Shown here: piece after piece, positions 30,357 to 39,314 of the stretch | How the letters are laid out: each line of letters starts with the position of its first letter | Position numbering within the stretch: position 1 is the stretch's first letter | Origin: Coriobacteriia bacterium | GTDB lineage: Bacteria; Actinomycetota; Coriobacteriia; Anaerosomatales; SLCP01 | Reading direction: 5' to 3' | Assembly: GCA_007121015.1 (NCBI GenBank) | Contig: SKMN01000059.1 | Span: 1 to 59,251, forward strand | Length of the DNA stretch: 59,251 nucleotides | Translations under genes and position numbers: made by a program | Notes under the pieces: generated by a model | Told to the model about the DNA's origin: nothing | Seen by the model: only the letters and a program-made list of their open reading frames with translations | Database searches by the model: none

Positions 30357-32165
30357 ATGATGGCTCTAGCGTACGCACAGGGACACATCGGCGAGTCAGC
30401 GCTGATCCAGGGCGCCTCCTCCGACTGTCACGCGTGTTGGGGATGCGTTCGAGCGTGCGCGGCACGTGCGATCCGGGTGGTCGGTGGGTACGCCGAGGTC
30501 ATCGAGGACCGGTGCGTGAAGTGTGGCGCGTGTGTGGCGGCGTGTGGCACCGGAGGTATGGTCGTCCGTGACGACACCTCGCGCGTCATGGACCTTCTCG
30601 CGGGACCACGCTCCGTCGTTGCGCTGCTCGCTACCGAGTCGGTCGCAGCGATGCGCCCGCTCAGTCCCTCCGAGGTCGATGACGCCTGTCGGGAACTCGG
30701 GTTCATGACGGTCGAGAGCACGCTCCTCGGCGAGGAGATCGTGGCGCGCGAGTACGAGGACGTGCGAGCGAGCCGCGCGGATCAGCCGGTGGTGCGCTCG
30801 ACGTGCCCTGTGGTCACTGAATGGATACGACGGTTCCGTCCCGGACTCGTCGGCATGCTCGCGCCGGTGGTGCCACCGTATATCGCGCAGGCCCGCCTCG
30901 TGCGCTCGATGTACGAGGAGCAGGTCGCTATCGTCTACGTGTCTCCGTGCTACGCGCGCAAGGACGAGATCCTCGAACCGGAGTTCGAGGGTATCGTGGA
31001 TGTCGCGATCGGGTTCGACGAGTTGCGGCGGCTGTTCACATCGGGGCCGCTCGCTGCCGCACGGACATCGAAGGGGTCCTCGGCCGACCCGGTACGTCTG
31101 AGAGTAGAGAAGGACATCTCGCTCACCGATGGGTTCCCGCGCAGCTTTCTCGACGGGAAGGTCGGGGGAGTGGGTGGACTCACGACGGTGAGAGGTCTCG
31201 ATCGGCTCGATCGGCTCGCCGAGGCGATCGAGGCCGGGGAGGCAGCTCCGGGCATCGTCGATGCCCTGTACTGCGAGAGCTGCATCGACGGGCCTGCCAT
31301 GGGTGTGGACCTTTCCGGCTATGCGCGGCGTGTCGCTTCCGCGACAGCCCGGCGCCCCTCGGCAAGAGTGACGGTCGCCTCCCGTGATCTGCTCCGCCAC
31401 CTTCCTGACGCTGAGACATCGCGTCGGTTCGGGGCCCGCGTGGTCGAGCACTCGGCATTCACCGAGGCCCGGATCGACGAGTCGCTCGCGGAAGGCGGCT
31501 TTGCCGGCCGCGAACAAGCGCTTGATTGCGGTGCGTGCGGGTACGCGACGTGTGTGGAGCATGCGGTCGCCGTGCTCTCGGGTGCGTCGGAGTGGGAGGC
31601 GTGTCTGCCGATACACGTCAAGCGTCTCGAATCGAAGGTCGCTGACCTCCAGGACCACGCGACCATCGATCCGCTGACCGGTCTGTGGAATCGTCGGGTG
31701 TTCTACGAGCGCCTTGCCAACGAGTTCGCCCGGTTCCGCCGGTATGGGCTGCCGCTCGCGCTTCTGATGGTCGACCTCGACGGGTTCAAGACGATCAACG
31801 ACACGTATGGTCACCGGACCGGGGACGCGGTGTTATGCCAGACAGCCTCTGCGATGAAGGCGGTCCTCCGTGAGACCGACATAGCGGCTCGATACGGCGG
31901 GGATGAATTCGCGCTCATCTTGCCCGGAGTCGATAAGACCGCCGGCTACGCGGTAGCGGAGAAGCTGCGAGCAGCCATCTCGCAGCTTGAGGTCCCCGTG
32001 GCCTCCTCCGATGCCGAAGAGTCGATAACGGGCACTATCTCCGTGGGACTCGCATCGGCTCAGCCTACGATGGGCTCGCACGACGAACTGCTCGAGCAGG
32101 CGGACAGGGCACTTTACCGGGCCAAAGAGCAGGGCCGAGACCGGGTCCGTCTCGCACCCGACTAG
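30357..32165 (+). CDS. HsfB-like H-cluster (iron hydrogenase C-terminal) protein fused to GGDEF
   Basis: This 602-residue fusion begins with two complete [4Fe-4S] motifs (Cys24/27/30/34 and Cys53/56/59/63). A domain like the large-subunit C-terminal part of [FeFe] hydrogenases follows, with three cysteine loops: STCPVVTEW (Cys150), SPCYARKDE (Cys198) and YCESCIDGPAMG (Cys306, Cys309). Next is a DCGACGYATC cluster motif (391-400), as in sensory HsfB-type proteins, then a short coiled linker. The last part is a GGDEF domain with GGDEF (514-518) and an intact inhibitory RxxD site, RETD (505-508). Loops 1 and 3 differ from catalytic hydrogenases, so sensing is likelier than turnover. It lies between queT and a radical SAM gene, probably in one transcript. 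Confidence 0.88.
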   Translation: MMALAYAQGHIGESALIQGASSDCHACWGCVRACAARAIRVVGGYAEVIEDRCVKCGACVAACGTGGMVVRDDTSRVMDLLAGPRSVVALLATESVAAMRPLSPSEVDDACRELGFMTVESTLLGEEIVAREYEDVRASRADQPVVRSTCPVVTEWIRRFRPGLVGMLAPVVPPYIAQARLVRSMYEEQVAIVYVSPCYARKDEILEPEFEGIVDVAIGFDELRRLFTSGPLAAARTSKGSSADPVRLRVEKDISLTDGFPRSFLDGKVGGVGGLTTVRGLDRLDRLAEAIEAGEAAPGIVDALYCESCIDGPAMGVDLSGYARRVASATARRPSARVTVASRDLLRHLPDAETSRRFGARVVEHSAFTEARIDESLAEGGFAGREQALDCGACGYATCVEHAVAVLSGASEWEACLPIHVKRLESKVADLQDHATIDPLTGLWNRRVFYERLANEFARFRRYGLPLALLMVDLDGFKTINDTYGHRTGDAVLCQTASAMKAVLRETDIAARYGGDEFALILPGVDKTAGYAVAEKLRAAISQLEVPVASSDAEESITGTISVGLASAQPTMGSHDELLEQADRALYRAKEQGRDRVRLAPD

Positions 32166-32187
32166 GCGGGCGGAAGGTTCAGGCGAC

Positions 32188-33201
32188 ATGCGTACGGCAG
32201 ATCTGTGGCATAGCGAGGGCGGACGTGTTCGCTGCGAACTCTGCCCTCACCGATGCCTTATCGCACCGGGGCGTGCGGGAGTCTGCGGCGTCCGGCGCAA
32301 CGACTCGGGGACGCTCATCGCCACCACGTATGCGTGCGTGTCCTCCGTAGCTATCGACCCGATCGAGAAGAAGCCGGTGTTCCACTACCGTCCCGGCACG
32401 AATGCGCTGTCGCTCGGCAGCGTCGGATGCACGATGTCGTGCGGGCACTGTCAGAACTGGCGTATCAGCCGAGCGGGGCCCGGCGACGGCAACGTCCGGC
32501 TGCAGGCCCTGGCACCCGAGGAGGTCGTGCGTCTCGCTCTGGACGGCGGGTGCGCGGGGGTCGCGTTCACCTACAACGAGCCCGTCATCTGGGCGGAGTA
32601 TGTGCGTGACACGGCGGCGCTGTGCCGAGAGTCGGGGCTCTACACGGTGATGGTCACCAACGGCTACATCACCGAGGACGGACTCGACTACCTCGGCGAA
32701 GTGATCGACGTGTGGCGCGTCGACGTGAAGGGCGCTTCCAAGGAGACGTATCGCACGCTGTGCCACGTGCGCTCCCCGGGACCCGTGTTCGATGCGGCGG
32801 TCCGGGCCAAGAAGCGGTGGGGCATGCATGTCGAGGTGATCACGAACGTCGTCCCCACCGTCAACGACTCCGATGAGGAACTCACTGCGATCGCGCGCTT
32901 CATCGCCGACTCGCTGGGAACGATGACCCCGTGGCACGTGACCAGGTTCATCCCCTACCTGGACTACGCACACCTCGAACCGACGCCGTTCGTGACGCTC
33001 GAGCGCGCTGCCCGGATTGGAGCGGAGGCGGGACTCGCGTTCGTGTACCTCGGTAACGTCGCGGAGCCGGGAGGGGAGGACACCGTGTGCCCCTCGTGTG
33101 GTGCGCGAGCGATAGTCAGGGACGGGTACACCGTCATCAAGCAGGCAACGAGTGAGGGCGCGTGCCTGGCCTGCGGGGAAGACCTCGGCATCGTCGAGTA
33201 G
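32188..33201 (+). CDS. amrS: AmmeMemoRadiSam-system radical SAM enzyme (AmrS)
   Basis: The 337-residue protein resembles pyruvate formate-lyase activating enzymes but is of the AmrS type. An N-terminal cysteine set (CELCPHRC, then GVCGVRRN) is followed by the radical SAM motif GCTMSCGHCQNW (Cys81, Cys85, Cys88), FTYNEPVIW, and MVTNGYITEDGLDY. Two more cysteine pairs (CPSCGAR, CLACGE) near the C-terminus suggest a metal site. In many genomes it accompanies Memo and AMMECR1 genes in a system of unknown chemistry; neither is in this window. It follows the H-cluster/GGDEF gene by 22 bases and a DsbA-like gene comes eight bases later. Confidence 0.9.
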   Translation: MRTADLWHSEGGRVRCELCPHRCLIAPGRAGVCGVRRNDSGTLIATTYACVSSVAIDPIEKKPVFHYRPGTNALSLGSVGCTMSCGHCQNWRISRAGPGDGNVRLQALAPEEVVRLALDGGCAGVAFTYNEPVIWAEYVRDTAALCRESGLYTVMVTNGYITEDGLDYLGEVIDVWRVDVKGASKETYRTLCHVRSPGPVFDAAVRAKKRWGMHVEVITNVVPTVNDSDEELTAIARFIADSLGTMTPWHVTRFIPYLDYAHLEPTPFVTLERAARIGAEAGLAFVYLGNVAEPGGEDTVCPSCGARAIVRDGYTVIKQATSEGACLACGEDLGIVE

Positions 33202-33209
33202 GGAGCCAT

Positions 33210-33911
33210 ATGGCAGAGCACCGGGACAGATACAGGGATCACGCTGGCCATGGGCACGAACACGACGATACGGAAGAGCGCCCGCGGGTACTCGTCTTCT
33301 TCGACTACGCGTGTCCGTTCTGCTACGTGGATCAGGCCCGGATCGACTCGCTGGCTTCCGAGATCGACTTTGAGATGGTGCTCGTCCCCCTCGAACTTCG
33401 TCCGGACATGCCCGAGGAGGGGTGGCAGATCAGCGAACTCGAGGTGGAGGGGCATTCGGACAGGGTGGCGCAACACCTCGAGAAGGCGGCCGAGAAGGAG
33501 GGGATCGAACTTTCCGTTCCTGGTTTCTTGCCCAACACCCACAAGGCGCTGACCGTCGCCGAGGTCGCACGTGACGAGGGAGACGCACTGCATCAGACCG
33601 TCCATCGGGCGATCTTCGACGCGTACTTCGGCAAAGGGCTCGATATCGGTGATGGAGAGGTCTTGCTCGAGATCGCTCGGCAGAGCGGACTCGACACCGA
33701 GGCGGTCGCCACCGCGTTACGGGAGGACGCCTACGCAGACCGGCTGCACCGCTTCCGTCACGTGGCACTGCACCTGGGGATAGATGGGACGCCGGCGGCC
33801 CTCATCTGCAACGAACTGCTGATCGGCTCGCGCCCCAAGGAGGTGGTACGGCAGGCGCTCGAGCGTTGCGGGGTGCGTGTGCACGAGGGTGAGGAAGCGC
33901 TAGAATCGTAG
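33210..33911 (+). CDS. DsbA-family (FrnE-like) thiol oxidoreductase
   Basis: The 233-residue protein has a histidine-rich N-terminus (HAGHGHEHDD), a thioredoxin-fold active site CPFC (Cys35, Cys38) in DYACPFCYVDQ and the FrnE-like layout with an inserted helical domain (about 75-180) and a cis-proline region (GIDGTPAAL). No signal peptide is visible, so it is probably cytoplasmic. The His-rich tail could bind metal. ATG 33210 follows GGGAG; a longer in-frame start overlaps amrS. It is probably co-transcribed with amrS. Confidence 0.88.
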   Translation: MAEHRDRYRDHAGHGHEHDDTEERPRVLVFFDYACPFCYVDQARIDSLASEIDFEMVLVPLELRPDMPEEGWQISELEVEGHSDRVAQHLEKAAEKEGIELSVPGFLPNTHKALTVAEVARDEGDALHQTVHRAIFDAYFGKGLDIGDGEVLLEIARQSGLDTEAVATALREDAYADRLHRFRHVALHLGIDGTPAALICNELLIGSRPKEVVRQALERCGVRVHEGEEALES

Positions 33912-33960
33912 CAGTACGGCTCGGTCTCATCGGACAACGAGCTCAGAGGGAGCCCCACCT

Positions 33961-35211
33961 GTGAATCCGTGCGTCATCATCCCTACGTTCTGGACGCGCC
34001 GACGCGACCGCGTGCCTGACAACCTGCTCGCAGTCTACGACCACCCCACATCCATCGACTCCGACGGCACCTTGCCGGCATGTCTCCGCTCCCTCGAAGA
34101 TGTAGAGGGTCTCGGGCAGGTGGTCGTCACGGTCTCGGCGACCGATCCGAGTACGGAGCATGCAGCCGAGGACCGGGTACGCGAGATCCTTGCCGACGCT
34201 CCCGGGATCGAGGCCTTCGTGTTCGGTCCTGCCGAGCTCGGATCCCTCCACCGAAGGATGGAGCAACTCGAGTTCGCCGATATGATCACCGGCGTGAGCC
34301 TGGTCGGTTACGGTGCCGCCCGCAACGTCGGCCTCATCGCCGCCGCCGTACTCGGCTGCGAGACGGCACTGTTCATCGATGACGATCAGATTATCGATGA
34401 TCCGAAGTTCCTCTCCAAGGCACTCTATGGCATCGGGGAACGGTCCGAGAACGGGCGCCCGATACTGGCGAAGACCGGCTTCTACACCGATGAGCAGGGT
34501 CACTACCAGCGGCACGTGGATCCTGATTGGGCAGACATGTTCTGGCGTCGCGAGGATGCGTTCAACGAAGCGCTCTCGATGGTGGACAAGCCGCCACGCA
34601 TCACCCCGTCGCCCCTGGCTTTCGGCGGCTGTCTCGTCCTGCATCGTGACATGTACTGCAACGTGTCGTTCGACCCGTGGGTGGTGCGTGGAGAGGACAT
34701 CGACTACGTCATCAATGCGCGCATGCACGGCGGAGACGTGTTCCTCGACGGGGAGTGGTCGATAATCCACAAGCCACCACGTCTGTCGAGCGAGGCGCTG
34801 CAGTTCAGGCAGGACATCTACCGGTTCATCTACGAGCATCGCAAGATCGAGTTCGCGAAGTCGCAGGTCGACTTGAGGCAGGTCACGCCGGATTCGATGG
34901 AGCCGTACCCGGGACGGTTCATCTCCTCGTCGGTGGTGTGGCGCGCCGTGGCCACGGCGGTGCTGCGGGGGCTGTCGCGCAAGGAGGGCGGTCGCTACCT
35001 GCGGTCCGCACGCATCGCACTGCGGGACGCCTCCCAGTATGCGCAGGAGAATTGCCACAACTACTTCGAATTCCAGCGCCGGTGGCCGATGCTCCTCGAT
35101 CGGATGTGGGAGGACATCGCCCTCAAGGCAACGTTCACAGGGGAGCGGCGCATAGACCGGGCGGCGATCACGGGCCGGTTTCCCCGCCTCCGGAGTGACG
35201 AGGACTGGTGA
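33961..35211 (+). CDS. Putative GT-A-fold glycosyltransferase
   Basis: The 416-residue protein begins MNPCVIIPTFW, typical of nucleotide-sugar-binding GT-A folds. It carries FIDDDQIIDD (Asp140-Asp142, the DxD-like metal site) and GEDIDYVINARMHGG, similar to the catalytic acid region of family 2/27-like transferases. The C-terminal third is helical and has no clear membrane segment, so it is likely cytoplasmic or peripheral. Substrates are unknown. It overlaps the next gene by four bases (GTGA). Confidence 0.72.
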   Translation: MNPCVIIPTFWTRRRDRVPDNLLAVYDHPTSIDSDGTLPACLRSLEDVEGLGQVVVTVSATDPSTEHAAEDRVREILADAPGIEAFVFGPAELGSLHRRMEQLEFADMITGVSLVGYGAARNVGLIAAAVLGCETALFIDDDQIIDDPKFLSKALYGIGERSENGRPILAKTGFYTDEQGHYQRHVDPDWADMFWRREDAFNEALSMVDKPPRITPSPLAFGGCLVLHRDMYCNVSFDPWVVRGEDIDYVINARMHGGDVFLDGEWSIIHKPPRLSSEALQFRQDIYRFIYEHRKIEFAKSQVDLRQVTPDSMEPYPGRFISSSVVWRAVATAVLRGLSRKEGGRYLRSARIALRDASQYAQENCHNYFEFQRRWPMLLDRMWEDIALKATFTGERRIDRAAITGRFPRLRSDEDW

Positions 35212-35987
35212 CGGCGATCGTCGGTAGTGTGGCTGTCGGGCTCGGTGCCGGTGTCCTCGCGGGCATGTTCGGCATCGGGGGTGGAGTGCTCACCACCCCG
35301 GCGGTCCGGCTTCTCCTCGGCTATCCTGCGCTCATCGCGGTCGGGACGCCCCTGCTCGCCCTCATCCCCGGTGCGCTCGCGGGTGCCGCGACGCACATCC
35401 GTTCTGGCGCGGCGAACACGCGCACCGGGCTCGTGGTGGGGGCGTGGGGTGCGGTCGCTGCGCTGCTGGGCGCACAAGGGTCCGCCGCCGCCGGAGGGAC
35501 CGCGGTGATGCTTGTGACGGCTGTGGTCATCGTGTGGGGCGCGATCGCGGTGCTCCGGCGGCCTCCGGCGCCCACGGTCGAACTGGGTCCCCCCGCCGCG
35601 CCGGCGGTAGCGGCGGGTCCGCGTCCGGTCGTCGTCGCGCTGGCCGGCATCGTGGCCGGATCGTACTCGGGCTTTCTCGGTCTCGGTGGGGGCGTGGTAC
35701 TCGTACCCATCTTCCACCGTTTCTTCGGGTACTCCATGAAGGAGTCCGTGGCCACGAGTCTCGTGTCCATATCGGTCCTCGCAGTTCCCGGAGCCTTCGC
35801 ACACTGGTGGCTCGGTCACGTCGACCTCGTTCTGGCCGCCGGCCTCGGCGCCGGAGCCATCCCGGGAGCCGTCCTCGGCGCTCGCCTCGCTTCGCTTGCC
35901 AGCGATCGTGTGTTGCGTATCGGGTTCGCCCTCCTGCTCGCAGCCATAGGGGCGATTCTCGCGGTCACGGAGATCGGAGCGCTGTGA
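35208..35987 (+). CDS. TauE/SafE-family sulfite/anion permease
   Basis: The 259-residue membrane protein has about eight helices in two repeats, each starting with the family motif: GVLAGMFGIGGGVLTTP near the N-terminus and GSYSGFLGLGGGVVLVP in the middle. Members export sulfite or sulfonates or take up organosulfur compounds; the substrate here cannot be told. It overlaps the genes on both sides by four bases, so it is in one operon with the glycosyltransferase and the GNAT gene. Confidence 0.92.
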   Translation: MTAIVGSVAVGLGAGVLAGMFGIGGGVLTTPAVRLLLGYPALIAVGTPLLALIPGALAGAATHIRSGAANTRTGLVVGAWGAVAALLGAQGSAAAGGTAVMLVTAVVIVWGAIAVLRRPPAPTVELGPPAAPAVAAGPRPVVVALAGIVAGSYSGFLGLGGGVVLVPIFHRFFGYSMKESVATSLVSISVLAVPGAFAHWWLGHVDLVLAAGLGAGAIPGAVLGARLASLASDRVLRIGFALLLAAIGAILAVTEIGAL

Positions 35988-36814
35988 GCCTCGACCTCCA
36001 TCCCGCGCGAGCCGACGAGGCACGCCGCATCTGGCCGGTGGCAAAGCGGGCACGCCTGTTCGGCTCGGTCGCGGAGTTCGATGCGTTCCGTACGGAGGGT
36101 CCGTGGCGTCTGCAGGTCTCGGACCGGGGTGAGTGCGCGGTGCTGGAGCGGTGGAGGGAGCACCTCGGGATCGTCGCGATGAGGGGGGCATGGTGCTCTG
36201 CCGAGCGCATGCCCGCGTTCGTCGATCGTCTGATGCAGGTGGCGCGTGACCAGGGGATGGACACTCTGCTCAGCCCGCTCGTCGCCGAGGAGGTGGCGTG
36301 CGTGTACGAAGCGGCCGGTATGCGTCTGTTCGAAGACATCGTCGTATTGAGGCGGGTGAGCGGACGCCGCGCTGCGCGCCGGACCCCTCTTCCCGACGGT
36401 GTCCGCATCCGGTCTGCGATCCCCGCCGACCTCGGTCCGCTGTATGCGCTCGATGAGATGTGTTTCGACGAGTTCTGGCGCTACGACGCCAGCAGACTCG
36501 CGCGCCACTTCGTCGAGGACCGGCTCATGGTCGCCGAGGAGAGCGGTGAGGTCATCGGCTATACTCTGGCCACGGTCATCGGGAGCAGTGCCACGCTCGG
36601 CCGACTCGCCGTCGTGCCGGACGCTCGCGGCCGAGGTGTAGGGGCTTGCCTCCTCGCAGAGGCGCTCGAATACCTGGAGCGGACGGGTGCTGCTACCGTG
36701 AGCCTATGCACGCAGCGGGACAACGCCGTGTCCCGCGCGCTCTACGCGGCAGCCGGCTTGCGCGAGTTGCCGGGGAGGTTGTGCTTCCTCGTTCGCGATG
36801 CGTCGGATGGATGA
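35984..36814 (+). CDS. Tandem GNAT-domain acetyltransferase
   Basis: The 276-residue protein has an N-terminal degenerate half (about 1-125), with a GNAT-like end VYEAAGMRLFEDIVVLRRV, and a canonical C-terminal GNAT domain (about 135-276). The acetyl-CoA loop is RLAVVPDARGRGVGACLL, followed by the NAVSRALYAAAGL helix. It probably acetylates an amine on a small molecule or protein terminus. GTG 35984 overlaps the permease stop. Substrate is unknown. Confidence 0.88.
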   Translation: MSLDLHPARADEARRIWPVAKRARLFGSVAEFDAFRTEGPWRLQVSDRGECAVLERWREHLGIVAMRGAWCSAERMPAFVDRLMQVARDQGMDTLLSPLVAEEVACVYEAAGMRLFEDIVVLRRVSGRRAARRTPLPDGVRIRSAIPADLGPLYALDEMCFDEFWRYDASRLARHFVEDRLMVAEESGEVIGYTLATVIGSSATLGRLAVVPDARGRGVGACLLAEALEYLERTGAATVSLCTQRDNAVSRALYAAAGLRELPGRLCFLVRDASDG

Positions 36815-36829
36815 CGGAGGAGGACGAGG

Positions 36830-38149
36830 ATGACGCCGAGGCGCACCATACTCTTCGACACACTGCTTCTCTTCGCGGCTACGGTCCTGGCCGTCGTGGC
36901 GGGCTGGACCCTGGTCACGGTCACCACACCTGACTGGGTGCTCAGCACCTCACTCGTGGGTCTCACCATCATTGCGGTAGGCAGCGTCGTGGCGCGGTGG
37001 ATCAGCCGTCCCGACCACCTCAAGGCGATGCAGTCGCACCACATCCTCGAGATAGCGAACGCCAGCCTCGGCCACCTCAGGCAAGGTCTGACCGAGGAGA
37101 GCGCAGGGGCGGTCTGTCGGCTCACCCTGGAACAGACAGAGGCAGCAGCCGTTGCGATAACGGACAGGGACCACATCCTCGGCTTCGCGGGTATCGGGGA
37201 GGACCACCACGCACCGGGCGGCCCGATCCTTACGCGCGCGACCCGCGAGGCCATAGAGAAGAACGAACACCGGATACTCGACAGCAAGGCGGACATCGGC
37301 TGTCCACGTCGCAACTGTCTGCTGAAGTCGGCCATCGTCGTCCCGCTCGAGATGCGTGAGCGACCGGTCGGGACCCTCAAGTTCTACTACACGCACCGCC
37401 GCTTGCTCAACGAGACCCAGGTAGCCATGGCCGAGGGCCTCGCCCGCCTGCTCTCGACACAGCTCGAGCTGTCCGAACTCGAGCGCCAGACGGAACTCGC
37501 GTGCAGGATGGAGCTCAAGGCACTGCAAGCGCAGATACATCCCCACTTCCTCTTCAACACCATCAACACCATCGCCATGCTCATACGGACCGATCCGGAG
37601 AAAGCGCGAGGACTCCTGCGCGACTTCGCTCGCTTCTATCGCAGGACACTGGAGGCCTCCGACGACCTGGTACCGCTCGAGCAAGAGATCGAGTACGTGC
37701 GCACCTACCTGTCCTTCGAGCGTGCGCGCTTCGGCGAGCGTCTCGAGGTGGATGAGGAACTCGACGATCGGTTGGTCAGCGTGCTCGTGCCCGCCTTCGC
37801 GATTCAGCCACTCGTCGAGAACGCCGTGCAACACGGTATGAGGGCCGAGGGGGTACTCCACGTCAAGATCGCGACCCGTGTCATCGGCGACCATGTCGAG
37901 GTCGAGGTGCTCGATGACGGCCAGGGGATAGCCGAGGCCGATGTCGACCGTGTGTTGGAGCCCGGATTCGGCAAGGGACTAGGCATCGCGCTGAAAAACG
38001 TGGACGATAGACTGAAGGGCCACTACGGTCCAGGGTCGGGTCTCGCGGTCGAGAGTTCTCCTGACAGCGGCACCCGTGTCCTCCTGACGATCGTCTCCGA
38101 CGGCCTGTTGGAGGGAGGCGCCGATGACTATCAAGGCTCTCGTCGTTGA
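36830..38149 (+). CDS. LytS-type sensor histidine kinase with GAF domain
   Basis: The 439-residue kinase has two N-terminal transmembrane helices (about 7-30 and 36-55), a cytoplasmic GAF domain (about 65-205) and a LytS-type His_kinase domain with QIHPHFLFNTIN (phosphorylated His about 237) and a HATPase domain (about 320-430, LVENAVQHG, DDGQGI, GLGIALKNV). The GAF domain contains GCPRRNCLLKSAIVVPL, a conserved Cys pair that may sense redox or metal. It lacks the five-helix LYT membrane domain of classical LytS. The LytTR regulator gene overlaps its end, and an acetate symporter operon follows 1.4 kb downstream. Confidence 0.93.
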   Translation: MTPRRTILFDTLLLFAATVLAVVAGWTLVTVTTPDWVLSTSLVGLTIIAVGSVVARWISRPDHLKAMQSHHILEIANASLGHLRQGLTEESAGAVCRLTLEQTEAAAVAITDRDHILGFAGIGEDHHAPGGPILTRATREAIEKNEHRILDSKADIGCPRRNCLLKSAIVVPLEMRERPVGTLKFYYTHRRLLNETQVAMAEGLARLLSTQLELSELERQTELACRMELKALQAQIHPHFLFNTINTIAMLIRTDPEKARGLLRDFARFYRRTLEASDDLVPLEQEIEYVRTYLSFERARFGERLEVDEELDDRLVSVLVPAFAIQPLVENAVQHGMRAEGVLHVKIATRVIGDHVEVEVLDDGQGIAEADVDRVLEPGFGKGLGIALKNVDDRLKGHYGPGSGLAVESSPDSGTRVLLTIVSDGLLEGGADDYQGSRR

Positions 38150-38834
38150 TGACGAGGCTCCGGCGCGCGCCGAGTTGCGCTTCCTGCTCGACGAGGTCGG
38201 CGGCGTCGAGGTCATCGGAGAGGCATCGAACGCCTCGGAGGCGTTCCAGCTCATCAAGGCGATCCCGTACGATGTCATCTTCCTCGATATCGACATGCCT
38301 GGGCTCTCGGGGATGCAGCTGGCCGAGACGCTCGCTGCGCTCGAGCGCAGCCCGGCCATCGTGTTCGTGACGGCGCACGGAGAGCATGCCGTCAAAGCGT
38401 TCGAGGTGGCTGCTGCGGATTACTTGGTCAAGCCGGTCGAGACCGAGCGCCTGCGCACGGCGATAGGGCGGCTGACGCCCGCTCCGCAGGAAGGGGTTCG
38501 TGTCGAGCGGATCCCGGTCGAGAAGGCCGGCAAGAAGCTGCTGCTTCAAGTCGACGACATCTATTACGTGATGGCGAAGGACGATTACTCCTACCTGCAC
38601 ACCGACGGCGAGCGTTACCTGTCGACCATATCCCTCGCCCAGCTGGAGAAGCGTCTCGACGTGTCGGGGTTCTTCAGGGTGCATCGCCGGTATCTCGTCA
38701 ACCTGGCGAAGGTGCGCGAGGTGGTGCCCATGTACGGTGGGACACTCCTGCTCACGCTGCGCGATCGCGAAGACACGCAGATCCCGGTGTCCCGGCGCAG
38801 GGTCCCCTCGCTCAAGAAGGCTATCGGTCTGTAG
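38124..38834 (+). CDS. LytTR-family response regulator
   Basis: The 236-residue protein has a receiver domain (about 3-115) with Asp9-Asp10, phosphorylated Asp55 (FLDIDMPG) and Lys in DYLVKPVE, then a LytTR DNA-binding domain (about 135-236) with DDIYYVMAKDDYSYLHT and FFRVHRRYLVNL. Such pairs often regulate pyruvate, acetate or peptide uptake. It overlaps the kinase gene by 26 bases. Likely targets are the universal stress/DUF485/ActP genes downstream; this is inference from position. Confidence 0.94.
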   Translation: MTIKALVVDDEAPARAELRFLLDEVGGVEVIGEASNASEAFQLIKAIPYDVIFLDIDMPGLSGMQLAETLAALERSPAIVFVTAHGEHAVKAFEVAAADYLVKPVETERLRTAIGRLTPAPQEGVRVERIPVEKAGKKLLLQVDDIYYVMAKDDYSYLHTDGERYLSTISLAQLEKRLDVSGFFRVHRRYLVNLAKVREVVPMYGGTLLLTLRDREDTQIPVSRRRVPSLKKAIGL

Positions 38835-38837
38835 CCG

Positions 38838-39314
38838 ATGACCGATGATCGCATGAAGACCGTCGGTCTCATCTCCGACACGCACGGCGATGTGCCGGAC
38901 TCGGCGGCTGAGGCGCTCACGGCGGCCGGCGTCGCTCTCATCGTCCACGCCGGCGACATAGGCGGAGCACACGTCCTGCTCGAGCTTGAGGCCATCGCTC
39001 CGATCGTCGCGGTGCGAGGGAACACCGACCATGGAGCGTGGGCGGAGGCACTTCCCGGCACGGCACGCGCCAGCGTGAACGGTGTCCGTATCGCGGTCGC
39101 CCACGGTGCTGGGCCCGGCGTCGGCCTCGGCGGCGCAGAGGTCGTGGTGGGAGGGCATACGCACGTACCTTCCATCGTGCGCTACGGTGGAGTCCTGTAC
39201 GTGAACCCGGGGTCGGCCACCCGGCCGCGATCCCGCGACGGCGCTCCTACCATCGCCGTCCTCGACATCGGACGTCCCGGTGATGTCCGCGCACGCATCA
39301 TCGCGCTTCGGTAG
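38838..39314 (+). CDS. YfcE/MJ0936-type metallophosphoesterase
   Basis: The 158-residue protein has the calcineurin-like motifs in order: SDTHGD, HAGDIGG, RGNTDH, AHGAG and GGHTHVPS. It is a small phosphodiesterase of the YfcE/MJ0936 group. Substrates in vivo are unknown. It starts three bases after the LytTR gene; a second ATG at 38853 (MKTVGLISDTH) is an equally plausible start. Confidence 0.93.
   Translation: MTDDRMKTVGLISDTHGDVPDSAAEALTAAGVALIVHAGDIGGAHVLLELEAIAPIVAVRGNTDHGAWAEALPGTARASVNGVRIAVAHGAGPGVGLGGAEVVVGGHTHVPSIVRYGGVLYVNPGSATRPRSRDGAPTIAVLDIGRPGDVRARIIALR

Noticed and set aside
30357-32165. Catalytic [FeFe] hydrogenase
   Set aside because: Loop 1 is STCPVV in place of TSCCP and loop 3 lacks the GG residues of catalytic enzymes, and a GGDEF output is attached; a sensory role fits better.
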